Source: Candidatus Enterococcus huntleyi
Lineage (GTDB): Bacteria > Bacillota > Bacilli > Lactobacillales > Enterococcaceae
DNA length: 64,000 bases
Assembly: GCF_009933175.1 (NCBI RefSeq)
Contig: NZ_MAEJ01000001.1
Span: forward strand, 270,238-334,237
Reading direction: 5' to 3'
The position numbers and the translations under genes were made by a program. This document shows, piece by piece, positions 28,435 to 36,257 of the stretch. The stretch's first letter is position 1. The number at the start of each line of letters is the position of its first letter. The notes under the pieces were generated by a model, which was not told the DNA's origin, made no database searches, and saw nothing but the letters and a program-made list of their open reading frames with translations.

Positions 28435-29529
28435 ATGAGTAAATTAAGATTTGGTTTTATCGGCTGTGGAGGAATTGCAACAAGCAAACATTTTCCAGCA
28501 TTAGCTAAGTTAGCAGATAAAGTAGAAATGGTTGCATTCTGTGACATCGTTGAAGAACGTGCGATTGATGCAGCAAAAGAATATGGCGTGGCAGATGCAT
28601 TTGTAACGACAGATTATAAAAAAGTGACAGAACGTGATGATATTGATGTCATTCATGTCTTAACACCAAACATTTCCCATTCTTATATTACGGTTGATGC
28701 ATTGGAAGCAGGCAAACATGTCATGTGTGAAAAACCAATGGCGATCAATTATGAAGAAGCGAAAAAAATGTTAGATGCGGCTGAACGGACTGGCAAAAAA
28801 TTAACAATTGGTTACCAAAACCGTTTCCGTGCAGATTCATTAGCTACCTACGATGCATGTAGCAAAGGGGAGTTAGGCGACATTTACTTTGCGAAGGCTC
28901 ATGCGATTCGTCGGAAAGGCGTTCCAACATGGGGTGTCTTCCCAGATAAAGAAAAACAAGGCGGCGGCCCGTTAATTGATATCGGTACCCACGCGTTAGA
29001 TTTAACATTATGGTTCATGGATAACTACAAACCTAAAATGGTTTTAGGCTCAACTTACCAAAAATTGAAGGATAATCCAATGGGCAATATGTTTGGTCCT
29101 TGGGATCCAGATAGTTTTGAAACAGAAGATTCAGCTTTTGGTTTAATTAAAATGGAAAATGGCGCAACGATCTTTTTAGAAGCAGCTTGGGCGTTAAATA
29201 TGGTTAATCCAAAAGAAGCACAAGTTACTTTATGTGGAACTGATGCAGGTGCCGAAATGTTTGGGAAAGCTTTCTTAGATCAAGGATATGTTGTCTTTAA
29301 CCAAGCAGCACACAATCAATTAGAACAAACAGAACCTTCTGATGCTGGTGGAGTCTTCGGTTTTGAAGGAGCTTCTCTAGAACAAAAAGATGCAGAAGCG
29401 ATTCAATGGGTGGATGCTATCTTGAATGATACAGAACCTTTAGTGAAACCAGAACAAGCAATTGTTGTAACACAAATTCTAGAAGCAATCTATAAATCAG
29501 CAGAAACGGGCTTGCCAGTGGAACTGTAA
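28435..29529 (+). CDS. Gfo/Idh/MocA family oxidoreductase
   Basis: 364-residue NAD(P)-dependent sugar oxidoreductase. The Rossmann loop is GFIGCGGIATSKHF (residues 6-19), the catalytic-lysine motif is CEKPMAIN (near 99), and the substrate-domain motif GGGPLIDIGTHALDLTLWFM lies near 180. In C-glycoside and other oxidative deglycosylation pathways an enzyme of this family (DgpA) oxidises the 3-hydroxyl of the sugar to a ketone. Two such genes stand in series here, upstream of two deglycosidase-like pairs, which supports that role. The substrate is inferred. Confidence 0.9.
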   Translation: MSKLRFGFIGCGGIATSKHFPALAKLADKVEMVAFCDIVEERAIDAAKEYGVADAFVTTDYKKVTERDDIDVIHVLTPNISHSYITVDALEAGKHVMCEKPMAINYEEAKKMLDAAERTGKKLTIGYQNRFRADSLATYDACSKGELGDIYFAKAHAIRRKGVPTWGVFPDKEKQGGGPLIDIGTHALDLTLWFMDNYKPKMVLGSTYQKLKDNPMGNMFGPWDPDSFETEDSAFGLIKMENGATIFLEAAWALNMVNPKEAQVTLCGTDAGAEMFGKAFLDQGYVVFNQAAHNQLEQTEPSDAGGVFGFEGASLEQKDAEAIQWVDAILNDTEPLVKPEQAIVVTQILEAIYKSAETGLPVEL

Positions 29530-29539
29530 ACACCAAAAA

Positions 29540-29575
29540 AAGGCTGGTCGCAAAGGAGTAATGATGACCAGCCTT
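29540..29575. other. Perfect 10-bp hairpin between the two oxidoreductase genes
   Basis: AAGGCTGGTC (29540-29549) and GACCAGCCTT (29566-29575) form a perfect stem with a 16-base loop. On the plus strand no T-run follows; instead seven A precede it, so as a terminator it would work on the minus strand. Within a plus-strand operon it is better explained as an mRNA processing or stabilising element. Confidence 0.65.
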
Positions 29576-29612
29576 AATTGGGTGAATCAGCTTATATGTA
29601 GGAGGAAAACAG

Positions 29613-30668
29613 ATGTTAAAATTTGGAATTATCGGGTTTGGTTTTATGGGACAAACCCATGCAGATACCATCGAAAAACTTGATTATACAGAGCTTGTAG
29701 CTGTTTGTGATACGAATGCGATGCAATTTAAGCAAGCACCAGAGGGCGTGGCGACATTCCTTAAGGCTGAAGATTTATTAGCAACAGATATTAATACGGT
29801 GATTATTTCTGTTCCGAATCATCTTCATTTAGAGATGGTTAAAAAAGTAGCTGAAGCAGGTAAAGATATCATCTGCGAAAAACCAGCAGCTATGAACGCG
29901 GCTGAATTTGATGAAATGATGAAAATCACACAAGCAGCAAATGTTCGTTTTACAATCCATCACCAACGTCGCTGGGACAAAGATTTCAGAATTGTCAAAG
30001 AAGTCTATGACAGTCAAACGTTAGGGAACATCTTTACGATTAAAAATAGTCTGTACGGATTCAATGGAAATATGCATGACTGGCATATTTATCCTGAGTT
30101 TGGTGGCGGCATGCTGTATGACTGGGGTGTGCATTTACTAGATCAGATGCTTGTTATGATGGGCGATAGTCAATTGAAATCAGTCTATGCAACGGTGCGC
30201 AATGTAATCAATAAAAATGTGGATGATTACTTTAATATTCAATTGTATTTTGATAACGGAATTACCGGACAGGTTGAATTGGGTACGTATATGCTGAGTG
30301 AGAAGAAGGATTGGTTTGAGCGTCATTGGTTCTTAGGCGGCGACAAAGGCAGCGCCAATATTGATGGCTTTAATCCTAGTGGTTCGATTACTCGTACAAC
30401 TGAATTATTGCAGAGTGTTGGTGGCAAAACAACCATGACTCCAGCTGGCCCAACTCGTTCATTTGGCCCACCACCAGCAGGTCGAATTGTTTCTGAAGCA
30501 TTACCAGAAGTCGACGTTAATCATGAGATGTTTTTTGAAAATTATCATCGCTTCGTTAAAGGGGAAGAAGAATTGGCTGTTAAACCAAATCAAATTTACC
30601 AATTAATGAAGTTAGTAGATGCGATTCGTGAATCAGCTGAAACGCACCAAGTAGTGACGTTAGATTAA
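29613..30668 (+). CDS. Gfo/Idh/MocA family oxidoreductase (second copy)
   Basis: 351 residues with the Rossmann start GIIGFGFMGQTHADTIEKL, the motif CEKPAAMN near residue 89, and the substrate-domain motif GGGMLYDWGVHLLDQML near 163. It is only distantly like the neighbour at 28435, so it is not a recent duplicate; the two probably act on different substrates or at different steps (for example oxidation of a glycoside and reduction of a released keto sugar). ATG follows GGAGGAAAAC. Family certain, reaction inferred. Confidence 0.9.
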   Translation: MLKFGIIGFGFMGQTHADTIEKLDYTELVAVCDTNAMQFKQAPEGVATFLKAEDLLATDINTVIISVPNHLHLEMVKKVAEAGKDIICEKPAAMNAAEFDEMMKITQAANVRFTIHHQRRWDKDFRIVKEVYDSQTLGNIFTIKNSLYGFNGNMHDWHIYPEFGGGMLYDWGVHLLDQMLVMMGDSQLKSVYATVRNVINKNVDDYFNIQLYFDNGITGQVELGTYMLSEKKDWFERHWFLGGDKGSANIDGFNPSGSITRTTELLQSVGGKTTMTPAGPTRSFGPPPAGRIVSEALPEVDVNHEMFFENYHRFVKGEEELAVKPNQIYQLMKLVDAIRESAETHQVVTLD

Positions 30669-30706
30669 CCCAACGAAATAGATGGAACAAAGAGCTGAGA
30701 GGGTGT

Positions 30707-30763
30707 CACAATAACGACTGCTGCGAAAGCTGAAAATATCAGAGTGGTGCTTCGTGCATTGTG
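30707..30763 (+). other. Structured intergenic element before the isomerase gene
   Basis: CACAAT (30707-30712) pairs with ATTGTG (30758-30763), and inside it TGCTGCGAAAGC pairs imperfectly with GCTTCGTGCA. This makes a long hairpin in the 157-base gap between the second oxidoreductase and the isomerase. No T-run follows, so it is not a usual terminator. Confidence 0.45.
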
Positions 30764-30825
30764 GCCCCAATCGTTAAGTACTAATAATAAAACTTACTGT
30801 TACTGAATAATAGGAGTGTGAAATC

Positions 30826-31740
30826 ATGAAATTAGGAATTGTCAGTGCTATTTTTGATCAAAGTAACTTTGAAGAGATGATCGATATCGTTGCAGAAAAT
30901 GGCTTGGATTGTGTCGAAGTGGCTTGCTGGCCACAAGGCAAAGCAGAACGTCGTTATGCCGGAGTTTCTCATATCGATACAAAGAATTTAACCGCTGAAA
31001 AAGCCCAAGAAATCTTAGCTTATTGTAAAGAGCGCAAGGTTGAAATTTCAGCATTGGCTTACTACCCAAATCCGTTAGATGAGAATTTAGAAAAGCGCCA
31101 AGAAGCGATTGACCATTTGTACAGCTTGATTGATGCCTCAACTATGCTAGGCGTTAATCTGGTAACGACTTTCGTTGGCAGAATGCCAAGTAAAAGTGTT
31201 TCTGAGAACTTAGAAGAGATTGCTAAAGTCTGGCCACCGATTGTTAAATATGCGGAAGAAAAAGGCGTTAAGATTGGTATCGAAAATTGTCCAATGCTGT
31301 TTACTGAAGATGAATGGCCTGGCGGACAAAACTTGATGACAAGTCCAAGTAATTGGCGCAAGATTTTTGACGTCATTGATAGCGATAATTTTGGCTTGAA
31401 CTATGATCCATCTCATTTCGTTTGGCAACAAATTGATTACATCAAACCGCTATATGAGTTTAAGGACAAAATTTTCCACGTTCATTATAAAGATATCAAG
31501 GTGTATCAAGATAAATTAGCTGATGTAGGCGTTATGGCGACACCGCTAGAATATATGAGTCCTAAATTACCAGGACTTGGCGATGTTGATTGGGGCAAAT
31601 ATGTTTCTGCCTTAACAGATATTGGTTATGAAGGCTTTACTTGTATTGAAGTTGAGGACAAGGCTTTTGAAAAAACGTATGACGATGTCAAAAAATCAGT
31701 GACATTGAGTACCAAATATTTACGAAACTATGTAATTTAA
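30826..31740 (+). CDS. Sugar phosphate isomerase/epimerase family protein (TIM barrel)
   Basis: 304 residues of the xylose-isomerase-like TIM barrel family (AP_endonuc_2). Metal-site residues are visible as KIGIENCPM (Glu near 150), GLNYDPSHF (Asp), IFHVHYKDI (His) and CIEVED (Glu near 268). It belongs to the group regularly found beside Gfo/Idh/MocA oxidoreductases in sugar clusters. It has no small beta subunit gene behind it, unlike the two relatives at 33199 and 34747, so it more likely acts as an isomerase on the keto sugar product. The next gene (ROK kinase) starts 11 bases downstream. Confidence 0.87.
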   Translation: MKLGIVSAIFDQSNFEEMIDIVAENGLDCVEVACWPQGKAERRYAGVSHIDTKNLTAEKAQEILAYCKERKVEISALAYYPNPLDENLEKRQEAIDHLYSLIDASTMLGVNLVTTFVGRMPSKSVSENLEEIAKVWPPIVKYAEEKGVKIGIENCPMLFTEDEWPGGQNLMTSPSNWRKIFDVIDSDNFGLNYDPSHFVWQQIDYIKPLYEFKDKIFHVHYKDIKVYQDKLADVGVMATPLEYMSPKLPGLGDVDWGKYVSALTDIGYEGFTCIEVEDKAFEKTYDDVKKSVTLSTKYLRNYVI

Positions 31741-31751
31741 AGGAGTTCCTG

Positions 31752-32708
31752 ATGAAAAAATATCTCTTAGGAATTGATCTTGGTGGAACCACCATTAAAT
31801 TTGGTTTGATTTTACCTACTGGTGAGATTGTTCATCAGTGGAGCATTCCCACAAATACCGAACAAGCGGGTAGCAATATCACCACAGAGATGATTGCCAG
31901 TATTCAACAAGTTCTTCAACAGAAACAGATTGGGTTAGACGAAATAATCGGCGCAGGAATGGGTTGCCCAGGCACGGTTGATCGTACAGAAGGTAGTATT
32001 CGCAATGCCTTTAACTTAGGTTGGACAACGCCGCAATTGGTGAGAGCTCAGTTTCAAGAAAATCTAGGCTTAGAGCTAGTGATTGAAAATGATGCGAATG
32101 TGGCTGCTCTTGGTGAAAAATGGCAAGGCTCAGGCGAAGATGCTGCGAATCTTGTTTTTATGACTTTAGGAACAGGTGTTGGCGGTGGCGTGATTGTCAA
32201 TAATCAGATTGTGGAAGGTGTCGGTGGTGCAGGTGGCGAGATTGGCCATTTCCCAGTCATCTGTTCCCACGAATTTAGCTGTACCTGCGGGAATAGCAAC
32301 TGTTTAGAGACGTTAGCTAGTGCCACAGGTATCGTTAATTTAGCCAAAAAGTATCGAAAAGAAACAGAGACAAGTTTAAACCATTTTGAAGAGTTAAGTA
32401 GCGCGCAAGTATTTCAAGAGGCGCAAGCAGGAGATAAGGTAGCTTTACAAGTCGTCGATGAGATTTCAGCCTATCTCGGAACCGCTTGCAGCGTGATGGC
32501 GAATCTCTTGAACCCTTCAGTCATCGTAATTGGTGGTGGGGTGTCATCAGCAAAAGAATTTCTGCTAGACAAAATAGCGCATCATTTTGAACAAGGCGTC
32601 TTTCCAACCGTCAAGGAAACGACTCAATTGAAATTGGCGACCTTAGGCAATGATGCGGGAATTCTAGGCGCTGCATACTTGGTGAAAGAAGGGGAAAATA
32701 ATGTTTGA
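31752..32708 (+). CDS. ROK family sugar kinase (glucokinase-like)
   Basis: 318 residues with the ATP-binding start LGIDLGGTTIKFGLI, the ROK signature around GTGVGGGVIVNNQIVEGVGGAGGEIGH, and the zinc motif CTCGNSNCLE (near residue 178). It has no DNA-binding domain, so it is a kinase and not a ROK repressor. Probable role: phosphorylation of the free hexose released from the glycoside. The end overlaps the PTS IIA gene by 8 bases, coupling the two. The substrate is inferred as glucose or a close relative. Confidence 0.92.
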   Translation: MKKYLLGIDLGGTTIKFGLILPTGEIVHQWSIPTNTEQAGSNITTEMIASIQQVLQQKQIGLDEIIGAGMGCPGTVDRTEGSIRNAFNLGWTTPQLVRAQFQENLGLELVIENDANVAALGEKWQGSGEDAANLVFMTLGTGVGGGVIVNNQIVEGVGGAGGEIGHFPVICSHEFSCTCGNSNCLETLASATGIVNLAKKYRKETETSLNHFEELSSAQVFQEAQAGDKVALQVVDEISAYLGTACSVMANLLNPSVIVIGGGVSSAKEFLLDKIAHHFEQGVFPTVKETTQLKLATLGNDAGILGAAYLVKEGENNV

Positions 32709-33183
32709 TTTTTTTAAGAAAAAACCAGTTGAAAATGATCACAATATTTATGCACCAGCAACCGGCGTATTTATGCCAATCGCAGAAGTCCCGGATGATG
32801 TGTTTTCTCAGAAGATGATGGGCGATGGTTTTGCTGTCGTACCAGATGAAGGAACAATTTTCAGCCCAGTCAGTGGCACGGTTGCCAGTATTTTCCCAAC
32901 AAAGCATGCCATTGGGATTAAAACGGACGACGAACGTGATGTGATTGTGCACATGGGAATTGAAACAGTTGATTTAGGCGGTTCACCGTTTGAGTTATAT
33001 GTAAAAGTAGGCAACAAAGTTAACTCAAAAACAAAATTAGCGAAGATGGATTTAGCAGAAATCGCCAAAGAGGAGCGCGACAATCATGTTATCGTCGTCT
33101 TTCCTGAGTTACCAGCGGATAAACTAGAGCTTTCTTCAAACGAACAAGTTTCTTATGGCAACAGAGTAGGCACTTTATTATAG
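32701..33183 (+). CDS. Stand-alone PTS IIA component, glucose/beta-glucoside class
   Basis: 160-residue soluble IIA of the glucose family. The phosphorylated histidine is His84 in VIVHMGIETV, and its partner His69 lies in TKHAIGIK. A lysine-rich N-terminal tail (residues 1-12) replaces the membrane-fused linker. It is the likely phosphate donor for the IIBC at 22764, and possibly for the IIBC at 55152, which also lacks IIA. It is embedded between a kinase and a deglycosidase-like pair, so expression follows the glycoside operon. Confidence 0.93.
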   Translation: MFDFFKKKPVENDHNIYAPATGVFMPIAEVPDDVFSQKMMGDGFAVVPDEGTIFSPVSGTVASIFPTKHAIGIKTDDERDVIVHMGIETVDLGGSPFELYVKVGNKVNSKTKLAKMDLAEIAKEERDNHVIVVFPELPADKLELSSNEQVSYGNRVGTLL

Positions 33184-33198
33184 ATAGGAGCGAAAAAA

Positions 33199-34209
33199 AT
33201 GAGTATTAAAACTGCTGTAAGTTTATACAGCTTACAAGATGAATATATGAACAAACGAATGACGCTTAAAGAAATTTTTGAGTTTTTAGACGAAATGAAT
33301 GTGGAAGGGTTCGAAATTTTACCCGACCAAATGTTACACAATACTCCTCATCCGACATTAGAAACATTACAGGATTGGGATAATATCATGGCAGACACAA
33401 AAGCTAAACCAGTCTGTGCTGATGTCTTTTTAAACACAAATCTATACAATAATCGTGAGTTGACGCAAAGAGAATGCGTTGATTTATTGATCGATGAAAT
33501 TAAATTAGCGCATCGTTTAGGCTTCAAATTAATTCGTTTAGTTTCAATGGTACCAAGCTTTGTCATTGAACCTTTATTACCGTATGCGGAAAAATATGAT
33601 GTGACCATTGCTTTAGAAATCCATGCTGGAATGAGTTTTACTGAACCTGAAACGAAAGCTTTCATCGAAGAAATGAAACGCGTAAATTCACCTTATTGTG
33701 GATTAGTTATTGATACGGGTATTTTCTGTGATCGCATTCCTAGAGTCTTTAATGAATTCAACAAACAAGTCTTAGGTGTGACACCTGAAGTGATTGATTA
33801 CTTCAATGCATTCTTTGACAAAGGCCTAGATGGGACACACGCATTTGATGAAAAACACCAAATGCAACCAGAATTAGCAGCGATGTCTAAACCAAGTGAC
33901 ATGCCTTACATTATGTTGGCAGATGGTTATGAAAATACACCTCTTTCTGTCTTAGATGATGTGATGCCATTTATCAAACATTTCCATTTCAAATTATGGG
34001 AAATGACAGATACGGGCGAAGAGTATTCAATCGATTACCGAAAAATTTTGACTTATCTTCATGAGAAAAACTACGATGGCTATGTAGCTACTGAGTATGA
34101 AGGAAATCGCTGGATTTTACCAGGACATCCGATGGAAGAAAAAGAGCAAGTAGCAGCGCATCACAAAATGATGAGAACAGTGATTGATGAATTGGAAGGT
34201 GGAAAATAG
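33199..34209 (+). CDS. TIM-barrel large subunit of a C-glycoside deglycosidase-like enzyme (first pair)
   Basis: 336 residues of the sugar phosphate isomerase/epimerase family. Probable metal ligands are Glu140 (ALEIHAG), Asp172 (VIDTGIF), His263 (HFHFKLW) and Glu299 (ATEYEGNRW). One base after its stop codon starts a small DUF6379-like gene. This large-then-small arrangement is that of the alpha and beta subunits of known C-glycoside deglycosidases (DgpC/DgpB, CarC/CarB), which cleave the C-C or C-O bond of 3-keto glycosides by elimination. Two Gfo/Idh/MocA genes upstream could make the 3-keto substrate. Family and pairing are seen; the reaction is inferred. The ribosome site is AGGAGCG. Confidence 0.8.
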   Translation: MSIKTAVSLYSLQDEYMNKRMTLKEIFEFLDEMNVEGFEILPDQMLHNTPHPTLETLQDWDNIMADTKAKPVCADVFLNTNLYNNRELTQRECVDLLIDEIKLAHRLGFKLIRLVSMVPSFVIEPLLPYAEKYDVTIALEIHAGMSFTEPETKAFIEEMKRVNSPYCGLVIDTGIFCDRIPRVFNEFNKQVLGVTPEVIDYFNAFFDKGLDGTHAFDEKHQMQPELAAMSKPSDMPYIMLADGYENTPLSVLDDVMPFIKHFHFKLWEMTDTGEEYSIDYRKILTYLHEKNYDGYVATEYEGNRWILPGHPMEEKEQVAAHHKMMRTVIDELEGGK

Positions 34210-34210
34210 T

Positions 34211-34600
34211 ATGTTTGATAATAATGTATTTATTAAAAATTCTTTTAAAAAGACAGTCGTAGACAATAAAGCGACTGGCTTTGAATTACAAACCCACATC
34301 ACTTACTATCGAGCAATTCCTTTATCAATGGTTAATGATGTGCGCGTGACAGTTGATGATCAAGCAATGCCTCGTGAAAATATTTTATGTAGTGTTGACC
34401 AAGTTGACTGGTTTACTTTAGATGAAATGCCGACTGTTACCACTTACAAATGGGAATATGGCGAGCCTTTATACATTCGTGTTGCTACAGAAACAGAGTT
34501 AGCGGCGGGTGAACACGAGGTAGAACTAGCTATCGTGACTAGAACAGCCTACATTCCAGTCCCAATCGAAGGGGTTAGAAAACGAACAGTTACGGTATAA
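34211..34600 (+). CDS. DUF6379-like small subunit of a C-glycoside deglycosidase-like enzyme (first pair)
   Basis: 129 residues from ATG 34211, chosen over 34184 because GGAAGGTGG lies 7 bases upstream and the shorter product begins MFDNNVFIKNSF. It is a beta-rich single domain (TGFELQTHITYYRAIPLSMV; PLYIRVATETELAAGEHEVEL) as in the beta subunits of C-glycoside deglycosidases. It shares the pattern YYR...L...V..V.V with the second copy at 35629. It starts one base after the large-subunit gene, so the two proteins are made together and probably form one complex. Assignment rests on recalled family similarity and the conserved pairing. Confidence 0.78.
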   Translation: MFDNNVFIKNSFKKTVVDNKATGFELQTHITYYRAIPLSMVNDVRVTVDDQAMPRENILCSVDQVDWFTLDEMPTVTTYKWEYGEPLYIRVATETELAAGEHEVELAIVTRTAYIPVPIEGVRKRTVTV

Positions 34601-34667
34601 ATAAAAAAGCTGAAACACGTGATCGAATAACAAGTAGATTACGAGAATTCAAAAAATGAAATAACAA

Positions 34668-34721
34668 CAAAGGGTCTTAATGCCGGTTACAGTCCGGCGT
34701 AGGGCTCTTTTTGTTTAAAAA
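34668..34721 (+). terminator. Terminator between the two deglycosidase-like pairs
   Basis: Stem AAAGGGTCTTAATGCCGG / CCGGCGTAGGGCTCTTT (wobble pairs, one bulge) with a 7-base loop and T5GT3. Only 25 bases follow before the next start codon and no promoter fits there, so the second pair must rely on read-through. Confidence 0.88.
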
Positions 34722-34746
34722 TAAATAATAAACGGAGGATTAAAAG

Positions 34747-35619
34747 ATGAATGAATTAAAACGTGGAGTCACAGCCTACAGCTACAACAAAGTCTTTGGT
34801 ATTTCGATGGATATGGATGACATTTTCAAAAATATTAATGATACCGGAGCGACAGGAATTGAAATTTTGGCAAATTCTCATATTCCAAAATATCCTTTGG
34901 TGACAGAGGAATGGATTAATTTGTGGCATGAAAAGTTAGCGGAATATCAGCTAGAGCCAGCAGAATATGGTCACTGGGTTGATTCACGATTGTATAAAGG
35001 CCGCGAACTGTCAACGAAGGAGAGCATTGATATGCTCGAAAGAGATTTTAAGTTGGCTAATCAATTAGGTTTTAAAGTCTTGCGAACAAAGTTAGGCGTT
35101 ATCGATGACACTCTGACACCAGTCAAAAATTGGCGTGAATTCATTAAAGGAGCCCTCGATTTAGCTGAACGATATGATGTCCGGATGTGTCCAGAAATTC
35201 ATAGTCCGACGATTTTGAACTCTAAAATGATTGATGATTATGTCAATTTTATTGAGCAAGAAAAGACGAAACATTTTGGCTTGAATATCGATTTTAGTAT
35301 TTTCCAAACAGGCGATAATTCACTTGTTGGCTTTGGGGAAAATGATTTTGTCGGACCGCCAGCAGAACATAGTAAAGTAGAAGAACTTATTCCATTACTA
35401 GACTACGTGCTTGTCTGCCATGCTAAGTTTCTCAAGATGGATCAAAACTTTAATGAAGTAGTTATTCCTTATCCAGAGATTATCGAAATGCTTATAAAAC
35501 ATCAGTGGTCAGGTTATTTAATCAGTGAATACGAAGGCCCTAAAGCGGATGACGTGAATCATGTTTGTGAACAAATCAAACGGCACCAATTAATGCTCAA
35601 AGAATTAATCGGAAAGTGA
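34747..35619 (+). CDS. TIM-barrel large subunit of a C-glycoside deglycosidase-like enzyme (second pair)
   Basis: 290 residues, shorter than the first copy (336). Putative metal ligands line up: Glu150 (MCPEIHS), Asp182 (LNIDFSIF), His225 (LVCHAKF) and Glu261 (ISEYEGPKA). It shares the layout and the TIM-barrel core but has clearly diverged, with a shorter loop before the histidine. This suggests a different glycoside or bond specificity. A small DUF6379-like gene follows after 9 bases. It lies behind a terminator, so its level is probably lower than that of the first pair or set by anti-termination. Confidence 0.8.
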   Translation: MNELKRGVTAYSYNKVFGISMDMDDIFKNINDTGATGIEILANSHIPKYPLVTEEWINLWHEKLAEYQLEPAEYGHWVDSRLYKGRELSTKESIDMLERDFKLANQLGFKVLRTKLGVIDDTLTPVKNWREFIKGALDLAERYDVRMCPEIHSPTILNSKMIDDYVNFIEQEKTKHFGLNIDFSIFQTGDNSLVGFGENDFVGPPAEHSKVEELIPLLDYVLVCHAKFLKMDQNFNEVVIPYPEIIEMLIKHQWSGYLISEYEGPKADDVNHVCEQIKRHQLMLKELIGK

Positions 35620-35628
35620 GGAATAGAA

Positions 35629-36036
35629 ATGTTAGAAAAAGAATGTATTCAATCAAAAGGGTTTAAAAATACGCGTGTAGCCAATCAAATCAGTGGCTTT
35701 CAATTTGATATTCGGCTCATGTATTATCGAGGCTTATGGCTTTCTCAAATACGACCAATTACCGTCAAGGTCGATGGCGAACTGATTGCGCCAGAAATGA
35801 TCAAGTGGGAGATTGAAGGAGTTATCTATACAGAAGCTGAGATGGCAGAGATTGGCGATGTTCAGTGGAATGTTTTAAGTCCAGCTACTATTCATATTAC
35901 GAAAGAAAATGGCTTATCCAGTGGCTATCATACAATCGAAGTTTCTCATCGTTTTAGTTCTTCTTATATGCCACCAGCAATGGACGAAGTCTTAAGTTTC
36001 GGGGACCACATGAGAGAATTATTGTTGGTAGAGTAA
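35629..36036 (+). CDS. DUF6379-like small subunit of a C-glycoside deglycosidase-like enzyme (second pair)
   Basis: 135 residues: a beta-rich domain with SGFQFDIRLMYYRGLWLSQI, VKVDGELIAPEMIKWEI and SGYHTIEVSHRFSSSYMPP. The order of these blocks matches the first small subunit (34211), with low overall identity. It is the last gene of the long operon and is followed by an 880-base gene-free repeat region without a classical terminator. Start by GAGGAATAGAA before ATG. Role as beta subunit inferred from pairing. Confidence 0.76.
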   Translation: MLEKECIQSKGFKNTRVANQISGFQFDIRLMYYRGLWLSQIRPITVKVDGELIAPEMIKWEIEGVIYTEAEMAEIGDVQWNVLSPATIHITKENGLSSGYHTIEVSHRFSSSYMPPAMDEVLSFGDHMRELLLVE

Positions 36037-36257
36037 TATTGTGGTGCATTGCCAGTTCCTCTTACCAAGTTCCGCAGTAGAGGAATGGTATAGTAGTGCA
36101 ATCTGAATGAACTGGAACAGTTCATCAACTTTATGAACGCCCTCTGTTTTACCGAAGATAAGAATATTCAAAAATTTAAAGTATGATTGAAATCTACAAG
36201 ATCATGCAAACGAGACATTCGATTTGTAAGAATATATAACACATCTAAGGTATATTT
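36037..36257. other. Gene-free stretch with two hairpins after the glycoside operon
   Basis: A long hairpin at 36048-36102 (ATTGC and TTCCTCT paired with AGAGGAA and GCAAT) and a short perfect one at 36109-36123 (GAACTG-gaa-CAGTTC). Neither has a T-run. No open frame or known site is supported in the rest. Confidence 0.5.
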
